Below, in pieces: positions 40,747-49,808 of a stretch of DNA of 64,000 nucleotides. Both the position numbers and the translations under genes were made by a program. This DNA is from Devosia ginsengisoli. Lineage in GTDB: Bacteria > Pseudomonadota > Alphaproteobacteria > Rhizobiales > Devosiaceae. Under the pieces are notes generated by a model that saw only the letters and a list, made by a program, of their open reading frames with translations, searched no databases and was not told where the DNA came from. Within the stretch, counting starts at the first letter, position 1; every line of letters begins with the position of its first letter. The DNA is taken from assembly GCF_007859655.1 (NCBI RefSeq), contig NZ_CP042304.1:558001-622000 (forward strand), given 5' to 3'.

Positions 40747-41936
40747 CCCGCTCCATGACACATGCGCGAGAGCGGCTTGAAATCGTCACCGACGCGGGAC
40801 GCCTCGCGGCGGTGGGGCCTGCCTGGACGAAACTCTGGGAAGCGACCGGTGGCCTCATTTTCCAGAGCCACGCTTGGGTGTCGCGGTGGTGGCAGACCGC
40901 GCCGGATCGGGATGAGCGTCAATTGCGTGTCGGCTTGCTCTGGGTAGGTGACGAATTGCACGCGGTGCTGGCCCTCGCCACGCATCGCCGGCGGGGTCTG
41001 ACAATCCTTGAATGGGCTGGTGTGAGCCACACCGATTATTGCGACATACTGAAATCGGATAGATGTGACACCGAAGCGCTGGAGCGCCTGTGGCATCAAC
41101 TCCACCGGCAAGGGAGATTCGACGTCGCATTTCTGTCGCGTCTTCAGCCGGGCGCTGCAGCGCTGGGGCTTTCGGGCTCCGGTTTCTCGCACCTGCGCCG
41201 CGACCGGCGCACCGAACTCAGCCATCGCATTACTGGCTGGGCCGATGGTCAGGCCTGGTTCAATGGACTGTCCAAAAAAGCCCGAAAGAATTATCGCCGC
41301 AGTTGGAAGCTGCTCGAAGAACAGGGCCCGGTCAATTTCCATCTGCTTACGCAAGACGAGTCTGTCGAGCCGGTACTTGAACGCCTGATGGTACTCAAGC
41401 GCAACTGGCTGGAAGCCCAAGGGCTCAACTCGACTTTGTTCGTACAGGACATGAGCGCGCTCAGGGCGCTGGTTGGTGTTCTCGCGGATGCCGGGATGTT
41501 GCATCTCTTCGTGCTCAAATGCGGCGAAGATCTTGCTGCCATTTCCGTCAATTTCCTGCAGAACGGCACGATGATGGCCTTCCTGACTAGCTTCGATCCC
41601 GCCTTCGAGCGCGGATCGCCAGGGACCCTGCTGATCCAGGAATATACGCGCTGGTCGTTCGATCACGGCCTGACGGCGGTTGATTTTCTTTGTGGTGCCG
41701 AAGCGTTCAAAACGCGTTTCGCCACCGATGCAGTGAGCCTTGCGACGCTTTCGGCACCCGGCTCGCTCAAGGGGCGGCTGGCGCTAGCCATGGATGGTGC
41801 GCGTCACTCCATGCAAAAGGCGCGAAGGCATTTTGAGGGGAAGCCGGCAGGCGCTCCCCCGGCGGATGAGGCGGATGCGGAGGCCGCCTGGGCCTCTGGT
41901 CAACAGGTGACGGAAACGCCCCAGCGAAAGAGCTAA
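40743..41936 (+). CDS. GNAT-fold acetyltransferase (CelD/BioF2-like)
   Basis: A protein of 397 residues. The segment LIFQSHAWVSRWWQT near residue 40, LSKKARKNYRRSWKLLEEQG in the middle and the C-terminal FDPAFERGSPGTLLIQEYTRWS-x-x-x-GLTAVDFLCGAEAFK are typical of the CelD-type acetyltransferase family found in cellulose and exopolysaccharide loci. It probably acetylates, or adds another acyl group to, the polymer or its precursor. It is translationally coupled to the desaturase-like gene. Its C-terminal 40 residues are hydrophilic and poorly conserved in type. Confidence 0.8.
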   Translation: MTRSMTHARERLEIVTDAGRLAAVGPAWTKLWEATGGLIFQSHAWVSRWWQTAPDRDERQLRVGLLWVGDELHAVLALATHRRRGLTILEWAGVSHTDYCDILKSDRCDTEALERLWHQLHRQGRFDVAFLSRLQPGAAALGLSGSGFSHLRRDRRTELSHRITGWADGQAWFNGLSKKARKNYRRSWKLLEEQGPVNFHLLTQDESVEPVLERLMVLKRNWLEAQGLNSTLFVQDMSALRALVGVLADAGMLHLFVLKCGEDLAAISVNFLQNGTMMAFLTSFDPAFERGSPGTLLIQEYTRWSFDHGLTAVDFLCGAEAFKTRFATDAVSLATLSAPGSLKGRLALAMDGARHSMQKARRHFEGKPAGAPPADEADAEAAWASGQQVTETPQRKS

Positions 41937-41985
41937 CGCGCCTCCACACTCGGCCGCTTGCCAGTCGATGCAGGTTTCCAGCGCC

Positions 41986-43395
41986 TTATCGTGCGTTTTT
42001 GTGCGTGGTAGGTGAGAAGGCCGTGAGCCAGATGATCTTGATATCGAGCATAAGGCTCCAGTTGGCGATGTAGTCGAGGTCGTGGCGGATGCGCCCTTCG
42101 ACCTGCAGCGGCGATATCAGCTCACCGCGATAGCCGTTAACCTGGGCCCAGCCGGTTATGCCCGGCTTGATCCGGCGCCGACCGGCATAATCGGCAAAAT
42201 CTCGATCCAGCTCCCGATCTTGACTGTTGGCATGCGGGCGGGGGCCGACCATGCTCATGTCTCCGACGAGTACGTTGAGCAGTTGCGGTAGCTCATCGAT
42301 GCTGGTGCGACGGATAAGCCTGCCCAGGGGCGTGATACGACTGTCCCCTTCCTTGGCGGGAGTGATCGTTCCCGTCGATTCGGTGACCCGCATGGACCGG
42401 AACTTCAGGATAGAGAAGGTTTCGCCATTAAATCCCTTGCGTTGCTGCCGGAAGAGGACAGGACCGCCCCCTTCCAGACGGATAAGCAATGCCACGAGAA
42501 CAAGCACCGGCAGGGTGACCAGCAGTGCGCCGCTGGCTGCGACGATGTCGAACAGCCGTTTGGTCAGTTGGGCTCCATCATCAAGCGGGCGGGTCGACAG
42601 GCTCAGCATCTGGGCAGCGCCCGGGGGGAGCCGGGGCTGGGGAGAAAATGCTATACCCAGTGCATAGCCGCGGGCGGCATACAGTGTCTTCTTGAGCAGA
42701 AGAGTGTTCGATGGTGCGGCGTAGTCGCCGACGATGATGAGCCTGCTACAGCCCCTGGCTGTGGCTTCCGAAATGAACCGGTCCAGCGCCAGGGCATCCC
42801 GGTCGATCCCTGCGGGGTCAAGGCGAACTACCACCTGAGCGCCGTTCCGCCAGATCTTGCTGCGCTGTTCGAAGTGATGCAGGTCGTCCATGTGTCCAAT
42901 CAGGCCGATCCTGTCGACCTGAAACTGGCCAACATGCATCATGGCTAGCACGTGCCGGTAGAGGGCCCAGCGCACCAATCCGAGCATCAGGCCGGCCGCC
43001 CCAAAGGCAAGCATGTCTGGGATGTCCGGCGCCGCGGGCGGCGCGTTGGCAAGCTGGGCAACAAGCCAGCCAAGGCTGACTGCCGCCAGGAAGGCAACAG
43101 GGGCGCCCAACACATCAAGATATCTGAGCCGCTGCTGATCCATGAGCGTTCTTGCCGCCGGAAAGCTGGTTACCCCGAAGACACAGGCCGAACACAGTGC
43201 AGCCAGCAGCGCGACTCCCCCCTCACCCCATGGCAGGCCGACGGTCATGAAAAGCAGGATGAGGGCGCTAACGAGCGCCTCGAGGGCCGTCAGGCCCAGG
43301 CTCATGGCTAGCCAGTTGGCGACGCGGAACCGGCGCCTGCGACGCATATCGGTAACGCGATGGGTAACGCTGTCCTGAAACACTGAAGGACCCAT
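41986..43395 (-). CDS. Undecaprenyl-phosphate sugar-1-phosphate transferase (exopolysaccharide initiating enzyme)
   Basis: A protein of 469 residues. It has four or so N-terminal membrane helices, a central Rossmann-like CoA-binding domain (RIGLIGHMDDLHHFEQR), a further helix, and the C-terminal bacterial sugar transferase domain. The latter begins TKRLFDIVAASGALLV and contains FSILKFRSMR, RRTSIDELPQLLNVL and MSMVGPRPH. This is the WbaP/ExoY/GumD class that links the first sugar phosphate to undecaprenyl phosphate. It is the committing step for the polysaccharide made by this locus. Confidence 0.92.
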   Translation of the reverse strand: MGPSVFQDSVTHRVTDMRRRRRFRVANWLAMSLGLTALEALVSALILLFMTVGLPWGEGGVALLAALCSACVFGVTSFPAARTLMDQQRLRYLDVLGAPVAFLAAVSLGWLVAQLANAPPAAPDIPDMLAFGAAGLMLGLVRWALYRHVLAMMHVGQFQVDRIGLIGHMDDLHHFEQRSKIWRNGAQVVVRLDPAGIDRDALALDRFISEATARGCSRLIIVGDYAAPSNTLLLKKTLYAARGYALGIAFSPQPRLPPGAAQMLSLSTRPLDDGAQLTKRLFDIVAASGALLVTLPVLVLVALLIRLEGGGPVLFRQQRKGFNGETFSILKFRSMRVTESTGTITPAKEGDSRITPLGRLIRRTSIDELPQLLNVLVGDMSMVGPRPHANSQDRELDRDFADYAGRRRIKPGITGWAQVNGYRGELISPLQVEGRIRHDLDYIANWSLMLDIKIIWLTAFSPTTHKNAR

Positions 43396-43604
43396 TCTTG
43401 CTAGCTAACGATCGGTTAACGCTTAGCAAGCCAGCGCGGGCCCGGCATTGGCCATTTGCGCAAAGGGTTAATCCGCCATCCGCATGTAGCCAGCCGCATG
43501 AGGCGCTCGTGGCGTTAAGCATTCGATCAGCTCGCGGCCCTGCCAGGCCATGTGCGTGTTAAGGTTTTGTTCATCATGACGCATCAACAACGCTCGGCCT
43601 GCTT
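43396..43604. other. Divergent 209-bp intergenic region in the polysaccharide locus
   Basis: It separates the minus-strand sugar transferase from the plus-strand receiver-domain gene and must hold promoters for both. Two TTAACG/CGTTAA-type hexamers lie near 43410-43420. I see no gene and no operator of the RTGCA type. Confidence 0.4.
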
Positions 43605-44135
43605 ATGTACAAACGAACAGTCGCAATACTGGCAACGAACCCGGCATTTTCTTCTATTTACGGGCGTTTCCTGACGGAGTCGTGCGGCTATAAAGTGCCC
43701 TGTTTCGAACATGGTGCGGCTCTTCAGACCTTTTTGCAGATTGCGCCCGTGCAGGTGATCGTCGTCGATGATGAGGCCCGCAGCGGCGGCATCGAAACGA
43801 TGCGCGCGGTCCGTACCCATCCCAAGCTGGCTTATCCCGATCCGGGTATCATGGTGATAACGCGGGCACGACCGGCCGTGCAGCATTACTTCCGTGCAGC
43901 AGGCGCCGATATCGTTCTCGAAAAGCCCGTGAGACATGGCCGGTTGGCCGACGAAGTCCATCGATTGTTCGCGCTGGCTGGTCAAAGGCGTTTGCCGCTG
44001 GCACTGGGCGAAACCCATGGGTACCAGTTTGCGTCTCATGCCTCCGCTGACCGCGATTCACGGTCAGAAGCGAAGGTGATATCGCTTGATGCGTGGAAGC
44101 GCGCAAATCGCCAGGCGATATCACCACTCAGCTGA
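43605..44135 (+). CDS. Response-regulator receiver-domain protein (single domain with tail)
   Basis: A protein of 176 residues. VAILATNPAFSSIYGRFL opens a CheY-like fold, VQVIVVDDEARSGGIETMRAVR carries the candidate phospho-acceptor Asp, and VLEKPV supplies the conserved lysine. The acidic pair normally found at the first strand is replaced (ILATN), so phosphorylation may be weak. No output domain follows; the last 45 residues are polar. It lies alone among polysaccharide genes and could regulate their enzymes by protein contact. The receiver call is moderately firm, the role unknown. Confidence 0.65.
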   Translation: MYKRTVAILATNPAFSSIYGRFLTESCGYKVPCFEHGAALQTFLQIAPVQVIVVDDEARSGGIETMRAVRTHPKLAYPDPGIMVITRARPAVQHYFRAAGADIVLEKPVRHGRLADEVHRLFALAGQRRLPLALGETHGYQFASHASADRDSRSEAKVISLDAWKRANRQAISPLS

Positions 44136-44176
44136 AGCCGGAAGCTCCTGACCGGCCATTCCGGCCCGCGCCTGGA

Positions 44177-45283
44177 TCAGCGCAATAAGGCCTCATATTG
44201 CGCGGCGATTGTTTCAACGGAAAAGTCTGACGCTCGAGACATGAGCAATTCCCGCGGGGGTGGCCTGTCGAGGGTTTCCGCTATCGCCGCCGCCAAAGCG
44301 TCGGCGTCGCCGACAGGCACCAACGCCCCGTAGCGGCCATCTGCAAGGATTTCGCGCGGCCCATGAGGCGCGTTGGTCGAAACCACGGCAACACCATGTG
44401 CCATAGCTTCGATCAGCACATTGCCGAAACCTTCGCTCGTGGAGGTCAGCACGAAGAGATCCGCTGCCTGATAAATCGCGGCCGGTTCGTTTACATAGCC
44501 GGGAAAGAGCACCCGCTTGCTCACACCGAGCTGGTCAGCGTAAGCGCGCAATTCGCTTTCGAGTGGTCCTTCGCCAAAAATGGCCAGCCGGGCAGGGCGG
44601 CGGCTTGCCAATCGGGCGAAGGCGTCAAGAAGTGTCTTGTGATCCTTGACTTGCACCAGCCGTCCAGCCGTCACGATGAGCGGACCATCGCCCATGGCCT
44701 GCGCCGCGGCGTGCCAAGGGTAGTCCCGTTTTGCCGGCTGGGCAGGCGGGAGCGGATTATGGACGACGGCAATCTTGCTTGCCGGCAGCCCCCGCGCGAC
44801 TAGATCGCGGCCAACGCCCGCCGAGACCGCAACGGCTCGAGTAGCGCGCTGTGCCACGATACGCGACAGGGCAATGGCGATCCTGGCGCCAAGATTGCTC
44901 GAGGGCAGGCTGTTGGCGGCGTGATAGGTGGGAAAGAACCGAGCCCTGCTGCGAGAAAGCACCAAGGCCAGCGCCGTCGTCAGATTGGCAAATTCGGGGG
45001 CCGAAAACACCGCGTCAGGCTTGGTCCGCCTGAAATATCGGGCACTTTTCCATATGCCTCTCAAGGTGGCGGCTTTGCCGAAGCCTTCACCGCGGATAGG
45101 CATGTCGAGAGAGACCAGTTGCACCTGGTCCGACAGCAACGCCAGATTAGGCCCGTCCGCATTCCAGGTGAACAGGGTGACCTGATGGCCGCGGGCCGCC
45201 ATGGCATTGGCCATGAGGGCAAACACCCGTTCAGCACCGCCCCCGCGCAGGCTGGGAGTATGGAAGACGACGCGGAGTTTCAT
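44177..45283 (-). CDS. Glycosyltransferase family 4
   Basis: A protein of 368 residues opening MKLRVVFHTPSLRGGGAERV, the donor-site loop of GT4 enzymes. The C-terminal domain has VTAGRLVQVKDHKTLLDAFARL, AIFGEGPLESELRAYADQLG and DLFVLTSTSEGFGNVLIEAMA with the EX7E pair. It adds a sugar to the repeat unit. The true start is at 45283, 5 bp after the stop of the Wzz-like gene; an in-frame extension upstream is non-coding. Confidence 0.9.
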   Translation of the reverse strand: MKLRVVFHTPSLRGGGAERVFALMANAMAARGHQVTLFTWNADGPNLALLSDQVQLVSLDMPIRGEGFGKAATLRGIWKSARYFRRTKPDAVFSAPEFANLTTALALVLSRSRARFFPTYHAANSLPSSNLGARIAIALSRIVAQRATRAVAVSAGVGRDLVARGLPASKIAVVHNPLPPAQPAKRDYPWHAAAQAMGDGPLIVTAGRLVQVKDHKTLLDAFARLASRRPARLAIFGEGPLESELRAYADQLGVSKRVLFPGYVNEPAAIYQAADLFVLTSTSEGFGNVLIEAMAHGVAVVSTNAPHGPREILADGRYGALVPVGDADALAAAIAETLDRPPPRELLMSRASDFSVETIAAQYEALLR

Positions 45284-45288
45284 GGCGG

Positions 45289-46803
45289 CTAGCGGCGGGG
45301 CACCGGTGGATGACGCAGATCGCGAACGATCCCAAGACCAATCACCGCCAACATGCCCAGCGCGAAACCGGCAATGGCGCCAAGAGCGATCACCACCACC
45401 GTGCGGGGCGGCCATGACCGCGAGGCCGGCGGCACGGCGGTGGAAATCACGCGCACATTCGTTGTGTCGATCTGTTCGCGTTCGGTAATCTGGCGTGCCC
45501 GGGTCAGGAAGCTCTCGTAGACAGCCGATTTGGCGGCAGCGTCGCGTTCCAGCTCACGCAGATGGACCTGAAGCTCATTGTCCGAGAATACATCACTGGT
45601 GAGGCTATTGGCCTTGGTGTTCAGGGCGTCGAGATTGGCCTGTGCCTCAACCACCGCCGATTTGGCAGCGGCCACTGCCCGGTCCAGCTCGGTGCGAATC
45701 TGAGCCTCGGCCGCGTTGAGTTCGCCCGTGAGGTTGACGATGGTGGGGTGGCGTGGACCCAGCGTGGTGGATTGGGCGGTAAGCTGTTGGCGCAGGGACG
45801 CGGCGCGGTCCCGCAGGGTGGCCAAGCTGGTGGCCATGACGCCCGTCGTCGGAATGGCATCTAGGCCTGCGCTGCTCAGGGTCTGATAATTGGTCTGTGC
45901 TTCGATGAGGCGCGATTGCGCATCAACGACCTGCGCGTTGAGAGCGCTCATGGTTTGCACGCTCACCAATTGACCATTGGCAGAGGTGGAAAGATTGTTT
46001 TCACGGCGAAAGGCCTGAACGCGCTCCTCGGCGGTTTGCACCGTGGCCTTGAGCTCGTCGAGCCGGGAGGCCAGTGCCGCCGCGGCCTGGGCAGCGCCGT
46101 CGGCCTCGGCTTCGGCCAGTTCGGCCTTGAAGGATTTTATGATGTCGTCGGCGATGGCGATGGCCTTGCCGGTATCCTCGGAGGAGACCTGCAGGCTCGC
46201 CACAAAGGACTTCTCGTCCGCCGTGGCCGACACGTGCTCGCTCAGCGCGCGGAGCGCCGCAAGATGTGCCTCCTCGTCCGTGGGCGCGGCCTTGCTTCCA
46301 AACAGGCTCGACAGGCTGAAACCGGATGGAGAGGAATTGTGGAACTCGGGGTCGTTGACAAGATCGAGATTGGTAACGACGCGGTCGAGCACACTACGCG
46401 AGGTCAGGACGCGCAGCTTGCTGCCAACTGTCAGCAATTGCCCGTCGACCTGTCCGGGCTGGTTGAACAGGTCGCCCTCGACAACCTGCAGATTGCCCGG
46501 GTCGATCATGATGTCGGTGGTCACCGTGTAGCGCGGCTTGCTCAGCACGGCATAGGCACCGCCCCCCACAGCGCCGGTCGCGCCGAGGACCGCAGCCAGC
46601 AGCAGCCCCTGTCGCAGCCAGACGAACAGGCGGCCGAAATCGAGTTCGAGAAAATCGCCGATCTTGTCGAGCGTGATGGTGTTGTCCGGCGCTGTCGTGT
46701 GGTCAGTTGCGGCCTTCTGCGGATACCGGGGGGCGTCATAGTCAAGCCGCGAATAGGCACGGATGCCGGAGCGGGGTGGGGGGCTGCCAGCTATGTCGGC
46801 CAT
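45289..46803 (-). CDS. Polysaccharide chain-length/export protein (Wzz/GumC-type, no kinase domain)
   Basis: A protein of 504 residues. An N-terminal Wzz domain (LDFGRLFVWLRQGLLLAAVL helix then SKPRYTVTTDIMIDP) is followed by a long coiled-coil periplasmic region (about residues 190-420) with heptad-like Leu/Ala spacing. A second membrane helix near the C-terminus follows (VVVIALGAIAGFALGMLAVI). No Walker motifs, so the tyrosine-kinase partner of classic Wzc is absent here. It controls chain length and bridges to the outer-membrane exporter. ATG at 46803. Confidence 0.88.
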   Translation of the reverse strand: MADIAGSPPPRSGIRAYSRLDYDAPRYPQKAATDHTTAPDNTITLDKIGDFLELDFGRLFVWLRQGLLLAAVLGATGAVGGGAYAVLSKPRYTVTTDIMIDPGNLQVVEGDLFNQPGQVDGQLLTVGSKLRVLTSRSVLDRVVTNLDLVNDPEFHNSSPSGFSLSSLFGSKAAPTDEEAHLAALRALSEHVSATADEKSFVASLQVSSEDTGKAIAIADDIIKSFKAELAEAEADGAAQAAAALASRLDELKATVQTAEERVQAFRRENNLSTSANGQLVSVQTMSALNAQVVDAQSRLIEAQTNYQTLSSAGLDAIPTTGVMATSLATLRDRAASLRQQLTAQSTTLGPRHPTIVNLTGELNAAEAQIRTELDRAVAAAKSAVVEAQANLDALNTKANSLTSDVFSDNELQVHLRELERDAAAKSAVYESFLTRARQITEREQIDTTNVRVISTAVPPASRSWPPRTVVVIALGAIAGFALGMLAVIGLGIVRDLRHPPVPRR

Positions 46804-46929
46804 GGCGTTAACGTCTCGTTTTCCACACTGGGCTATTGTTAGGACCTTATACAGCATGGCTGCTGGCCCGCTTCCGGGACTCGATTTCTTGGTTAAGCGG
46901 CGGCTGGCCACATTCTCGTCTGGTGGAAA

Positions 46930-48198
46930 GTGAACCCTCCGGCATTCCAGTCAGATCAGCTCGTGCTCAGCCGAGATCGGCATGCCCGCGCTATGACGAT
47001 GGTGCTGTTTCTGCTGGCGGCAGTTGCCTTTACCGTGCGCTTCGTCATCTCCCCCACGGTGATGGATAGGCTTGTCGCCTATACCGGCGAGGGCGGTGCC
47101 TTTTATGAAAAAGTGCATTTCGGCAGCTATCTGATCCTCCTGCTCCTGCCTGTCACGTTGATGGCGCGCCCGTTCCGGCTGGCCGGTGACGAGATTGCCA
47201 AGTTCAAGGCGCTGTTCTGGTTTATCGTTACCTTGCTCGCGATCGTGGTTGTTCTCTTCCTGGCCAAGCGTGCCGGCGCATCGGTGTTCCTGGTCGATAC
47301 CTATGTGACTGCCGCCGCTGCCGGCCTCATTGTTCTGATTCTCGGACCGACCTCCCGGGTGGCCATGGGGCATTTTTTGCTCCTGCTGCTCATCCTCAGT
47401 GCCGTGATTGGCATTGGCGAGGCAGCCCTGGGTAAGCGTCTGATGCCCTACGACCTTGATGAGGTGATCTTCCGACCCTTGGGGCTCTCCGATCATCCGC
47501 TGGGGCTGGGCGCTCTCAGTGCCATGGCCATCGGCTTCGTGCCTCTGGCGCACTGGCGGCTCTGGGTGCGGATTGCGGCCATCTTCGTGCTGTTTGTGGG
47601 TGTTGCCGCCTCGGGCGCGCGCTTTGCGCTGCTCATCGCCGTGGCGGAAATCCTCGTCCTGCTTCTGTTCCTACCCTGGGGCGGCCTCAACCCACGGCAG
47701 ACGCGGCAGGCCAAGCTGATCGTTTTCGTGCCGTTACTGGCGGGCGGCGTGGCACTGATCGGGCTGCTTGCCAGCAGCGGATTTCTCGGCCGGTTCGGCG
47801 GCACTCTTTTCGACGAGAACTTCTTCGCGCGCGTCACGGTCAATCAAGCTTTTTCGCTGGTAAGTTGGAAAGAGCTGCTGTTCGGCATGCCCCCCGCCGA
47901 TCTACTGGCGCTGGTGAACAAGGAACTCAACCTTCCCTATATCGAAAGCGCGCAGGTGGTGATCGGCCTGACCTTCGGCATTCCCATGGCGTTGGTGTTT
48001 CTCGTGGCCTTTCTGCAAATCCTGGCCAAACTGCTGTACCGCGCGCCCATGGCGGCCTGGATCGGGACCGGCGCCATTATCCTGGCGGGCCTGTCGAACA
48101 ATAGCTTTTCGAGCAAGGCCCCCACCATCATGATCCTGTTTGTGTTGCTGATGGCCTTTGGAGGAGGGACAGCGAGCGTGGCAGGCAGGAAAACCTGA
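46930..48198 (+). CDS. O-antigen ligase/polymerase-like membrane protein (Wzy candidate)
   Basis: A protein of 422 residues with about eleven to twelve hydrophobic helices and one long periplasmic loop (about residues 290-340). VAASGARFALLIAVAEI resembles the SGSR-x-x-x-x-x-x-x motif of the Wzy_C/O-antigen ligase family. It is the best candidate for the polymerase that joins repeat units outside the membrane. The start is GTG at 46930; an ATG at 46993 would drop a hydrophilic leader. It is divergent from the Wzz-like gene and convergent with the next gene. Confidence 0.75.
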   Translation: MNPPAFQSDQLVLSRDRHARAMTMVLFLLAAVAFTVRFVISPTVMDRLVAYTGEGGAFYEKVHFGSYLILLLLPVTLMARPFRLAGDEIAKFKALFWFIVTLLAIVVVLFLAKRAGASVFLVDTYVTAAAAGLIVLILGPTSRVAMGHFLLLLLILSAVIGIGEAALGKRLMPYDLDEVIFRPLGLSDHPLGLGALSAMAIGFVPLAHWRLWVRIAAIFVLFVGVAASGARFALLIAVAEILVLLLFLPWGGLNPRQTRQAKLIVFVPLLAGGVALIGLLASSGFLGRFGGTLFDENFFARVTVNQAFSLVSWKELLFGMPPADLLALVNKELNLPYIESAQVVIGLTFGIPMALVFLVAFLQILAKLLYRAPMAAWIGTGAIILAGLSNNSFSSKAPTIMILFVLLMAFGGGTASVAGRKT

Positions 48199-48205
48199 CT
48201 ATTTC

Positions 48206-49639
48206 TCAGCCGGCGCTGTCCACCACCTCCAGGCCCGCCGCTGAATTGAACGTATGAATGGCCGCGAAGCGCGAGGTGATTGGCGCCGCGATGGGCAGAA
48301 CCGGCCCCAGGCGCACGTCGTCAGCATCAAGCTGCAGGATTTCCCTTAGGCCCAGTCCGCCGCCATAGCGCTTGGTTCCATCCTGCACCTTGAGCCAGAA
48401 CCGCCCGTCCTGAGACAGAATCGTGCCACCCGGACGAGCTCCGGAACGGTCGATGGCGATCGGATTGAGCCGGTGCGGGGTGTAGGGACCACGCAGGTCT
48501 GCTGCGGAATACACGACCATAGTATCCGAAGCGCTGCCGGGACCGACACGCATAGTAGCAAAGAGATAGAACAGCCCATCCCGCCTGATCAGGGTGGCGT
48601 CGTTGATGTCCACGCCTTCGAGCAGGACTGTGTCCACTACCCAACGCTCGGGAAAGGTCTCCGCACGATAGAGCACCAGTCGTTTGGCACCACCGCTTTC
48701 GGGAAGCATGAATATCTCCCCGGCATGGGCGATCACCTGTGGATAGGAGAGATGGTAGGCCTCCTCAAGTACGATCCGGGGGCGGCCGAAATGCCCGGCT
48801 GGCTCCAGCATGCTGACTGAGACCACGCCCCGCCCCAGCGCGTAAGGAAATTCCTCGACGAAAAGGAAGGTTTGGCCGTCATGTGCAAAGAGAAATGGGT
48901 CGGCGTAAAAGCGCTCACCATCGTCCGGTAGGACTGTAAACACTGCGGGCCCCAGGTCTGCTTGCTCGGGCGTGAAGCCAGCAGCCTGCCGATAGCCGAC
49001 CTGCCAGTAGAAGGGCCGGCGGCGGCCGAGCCTGGCGCTGGCCTGACGAAAGGCAGCTCTCGCTGCGTGCGGCAGATAATGACGAAGAAAGCCGTGGCGT
49101 GGGGGCGGCGTGTCCGCAATCGCTACGGGGGAGAGCTTGCCAGCGAAATACCGATGGGTCGCCTGTTCAAGCAAGGCGGCTGCACCCGCTAACAGCTCAT
49201 CGGCTGCACGTGAGAGCCAGAGCATATTCGAAATCATCGGGGTTGCGGATGCGACGGCTGCGCCGCCACGCCAGACCACCAGTTCGGGCAGGTCTCCACT
49301 GGCAAACATTTCCGCAAAGCCGGCGCTGACGCTACTTTGGCCGGCAATCGTCAGGCTCAGAGTCCTGCGGTCCTGGCGCGCAACTCTGCCCGTCAGATCG
49401 ATGACCAGGTCGGCATCTGCACTGGACGTTGTGTCGGCCACCGACGCCCGGCTGGCAAGGCACGGCCCGAAGCGCTTCGCCTCAAGCGAAAGGATGCGGT
49501 TGAACACGGAAGCTCGGTGCGCGCCATTCTCGCCTTCGCATAAATCCGCCTGATACCCTTGGGCGCGCAGCCGGTTGCGCAGGAGCAAGGTCCAGTTCTC
49601 ATAGTAAAACTTCGGAATGATTATTAAAATTTTGCTCAA
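48206..49639 (-). CDS. GIPC-transferase-like beta-propeller protein of the polysaccharide locus
   Basis: A protein of 477 residues. The C-terminal half (from about residue 210) has repeated blade-like segments: PDDGERFYADPFLFAHDGQTFLFVEEF (seen in part), LSYPQVIAHAGEIFMLPES, DINDATLIRRDGLFYLFAT and RPGGTILSQDGRFWLKVQD. This five-bladed arrangement is what databases label glucosamine inositolphosphorylceramide transferase-like, often found with bacterial polysaccharide genes. The N-terminal part has a formyltransferase-like outline. It probably acts on a sugar intermediate; the reaction is not established. Confidence 0.6.
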   Translation of the reverse strand: MSKILIIIPKFYYENWTLLLRNRLRAQGYQADLCEGENGAHRASVFNRILSLEAKRFGPCLASRASVADTTSSADADLVIDLTGRVARQDRRTLSLTIAGQSSVSAGFAEMFASGDLPELVVWRGGAAVASATPMISNMLWLSRAADELLAGAAALLEQATHRYFAGKLSPVAIADTPPPRHGFLRHYLPHAARAAFRQASARLGRRRPFYWQVGYRQAAGFTPEQADLGPAVFTVLPDDGERFYADPFLFAHDGQTFLFVEEFPYALGRGVVSVSMLEPAGHFGRPRIVLEEAYHLSYPQVIAHAGEIFMLPESGGAKRLVLYRAETFPERWVVDTVLLEGVDINDATLIRRDGLFYLFATMRVGPGSASDTMVVYSAADLRGPYTPHRLNPIAIDRSGARPGGTILSQDGRFWLKVQDGTKRYGGGLGLREILQLDADDVRLGPVLPIAAPITSRFAAIHTFNSAAGLEVVDSAG

Positions 49640-49808
49640 ATTTTAAGTATTAACCGCCGCTTGCCATGACAATGTCTTCGGTGCCTAAGAATTTGGGCTG
49701 TAGATATTAACCATTCGTTAATATTTCATCCTGCCCAGAGATTTAGGGAGCTATATCTCCGCTGCGCGCTGCTGAAGGGCAGGGCATCGTCGCGCGGCGG
49801 AACAGTTC
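49640..49808. promoter_or_regulatory. AT-rich divergent promoter region before wecB
   Basis: A 169-bp gap with AAAATTTTG-CTCAAATTTTAAG at 49624-49646 and TTAACCATTCGTTAATATTTC further on. Its base composition contrasts with the neighbouring genes and resembles the region at 35081-35225. It should hold promoters for wecB and for the divergent gene at 49639. Confidence 0.35.
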
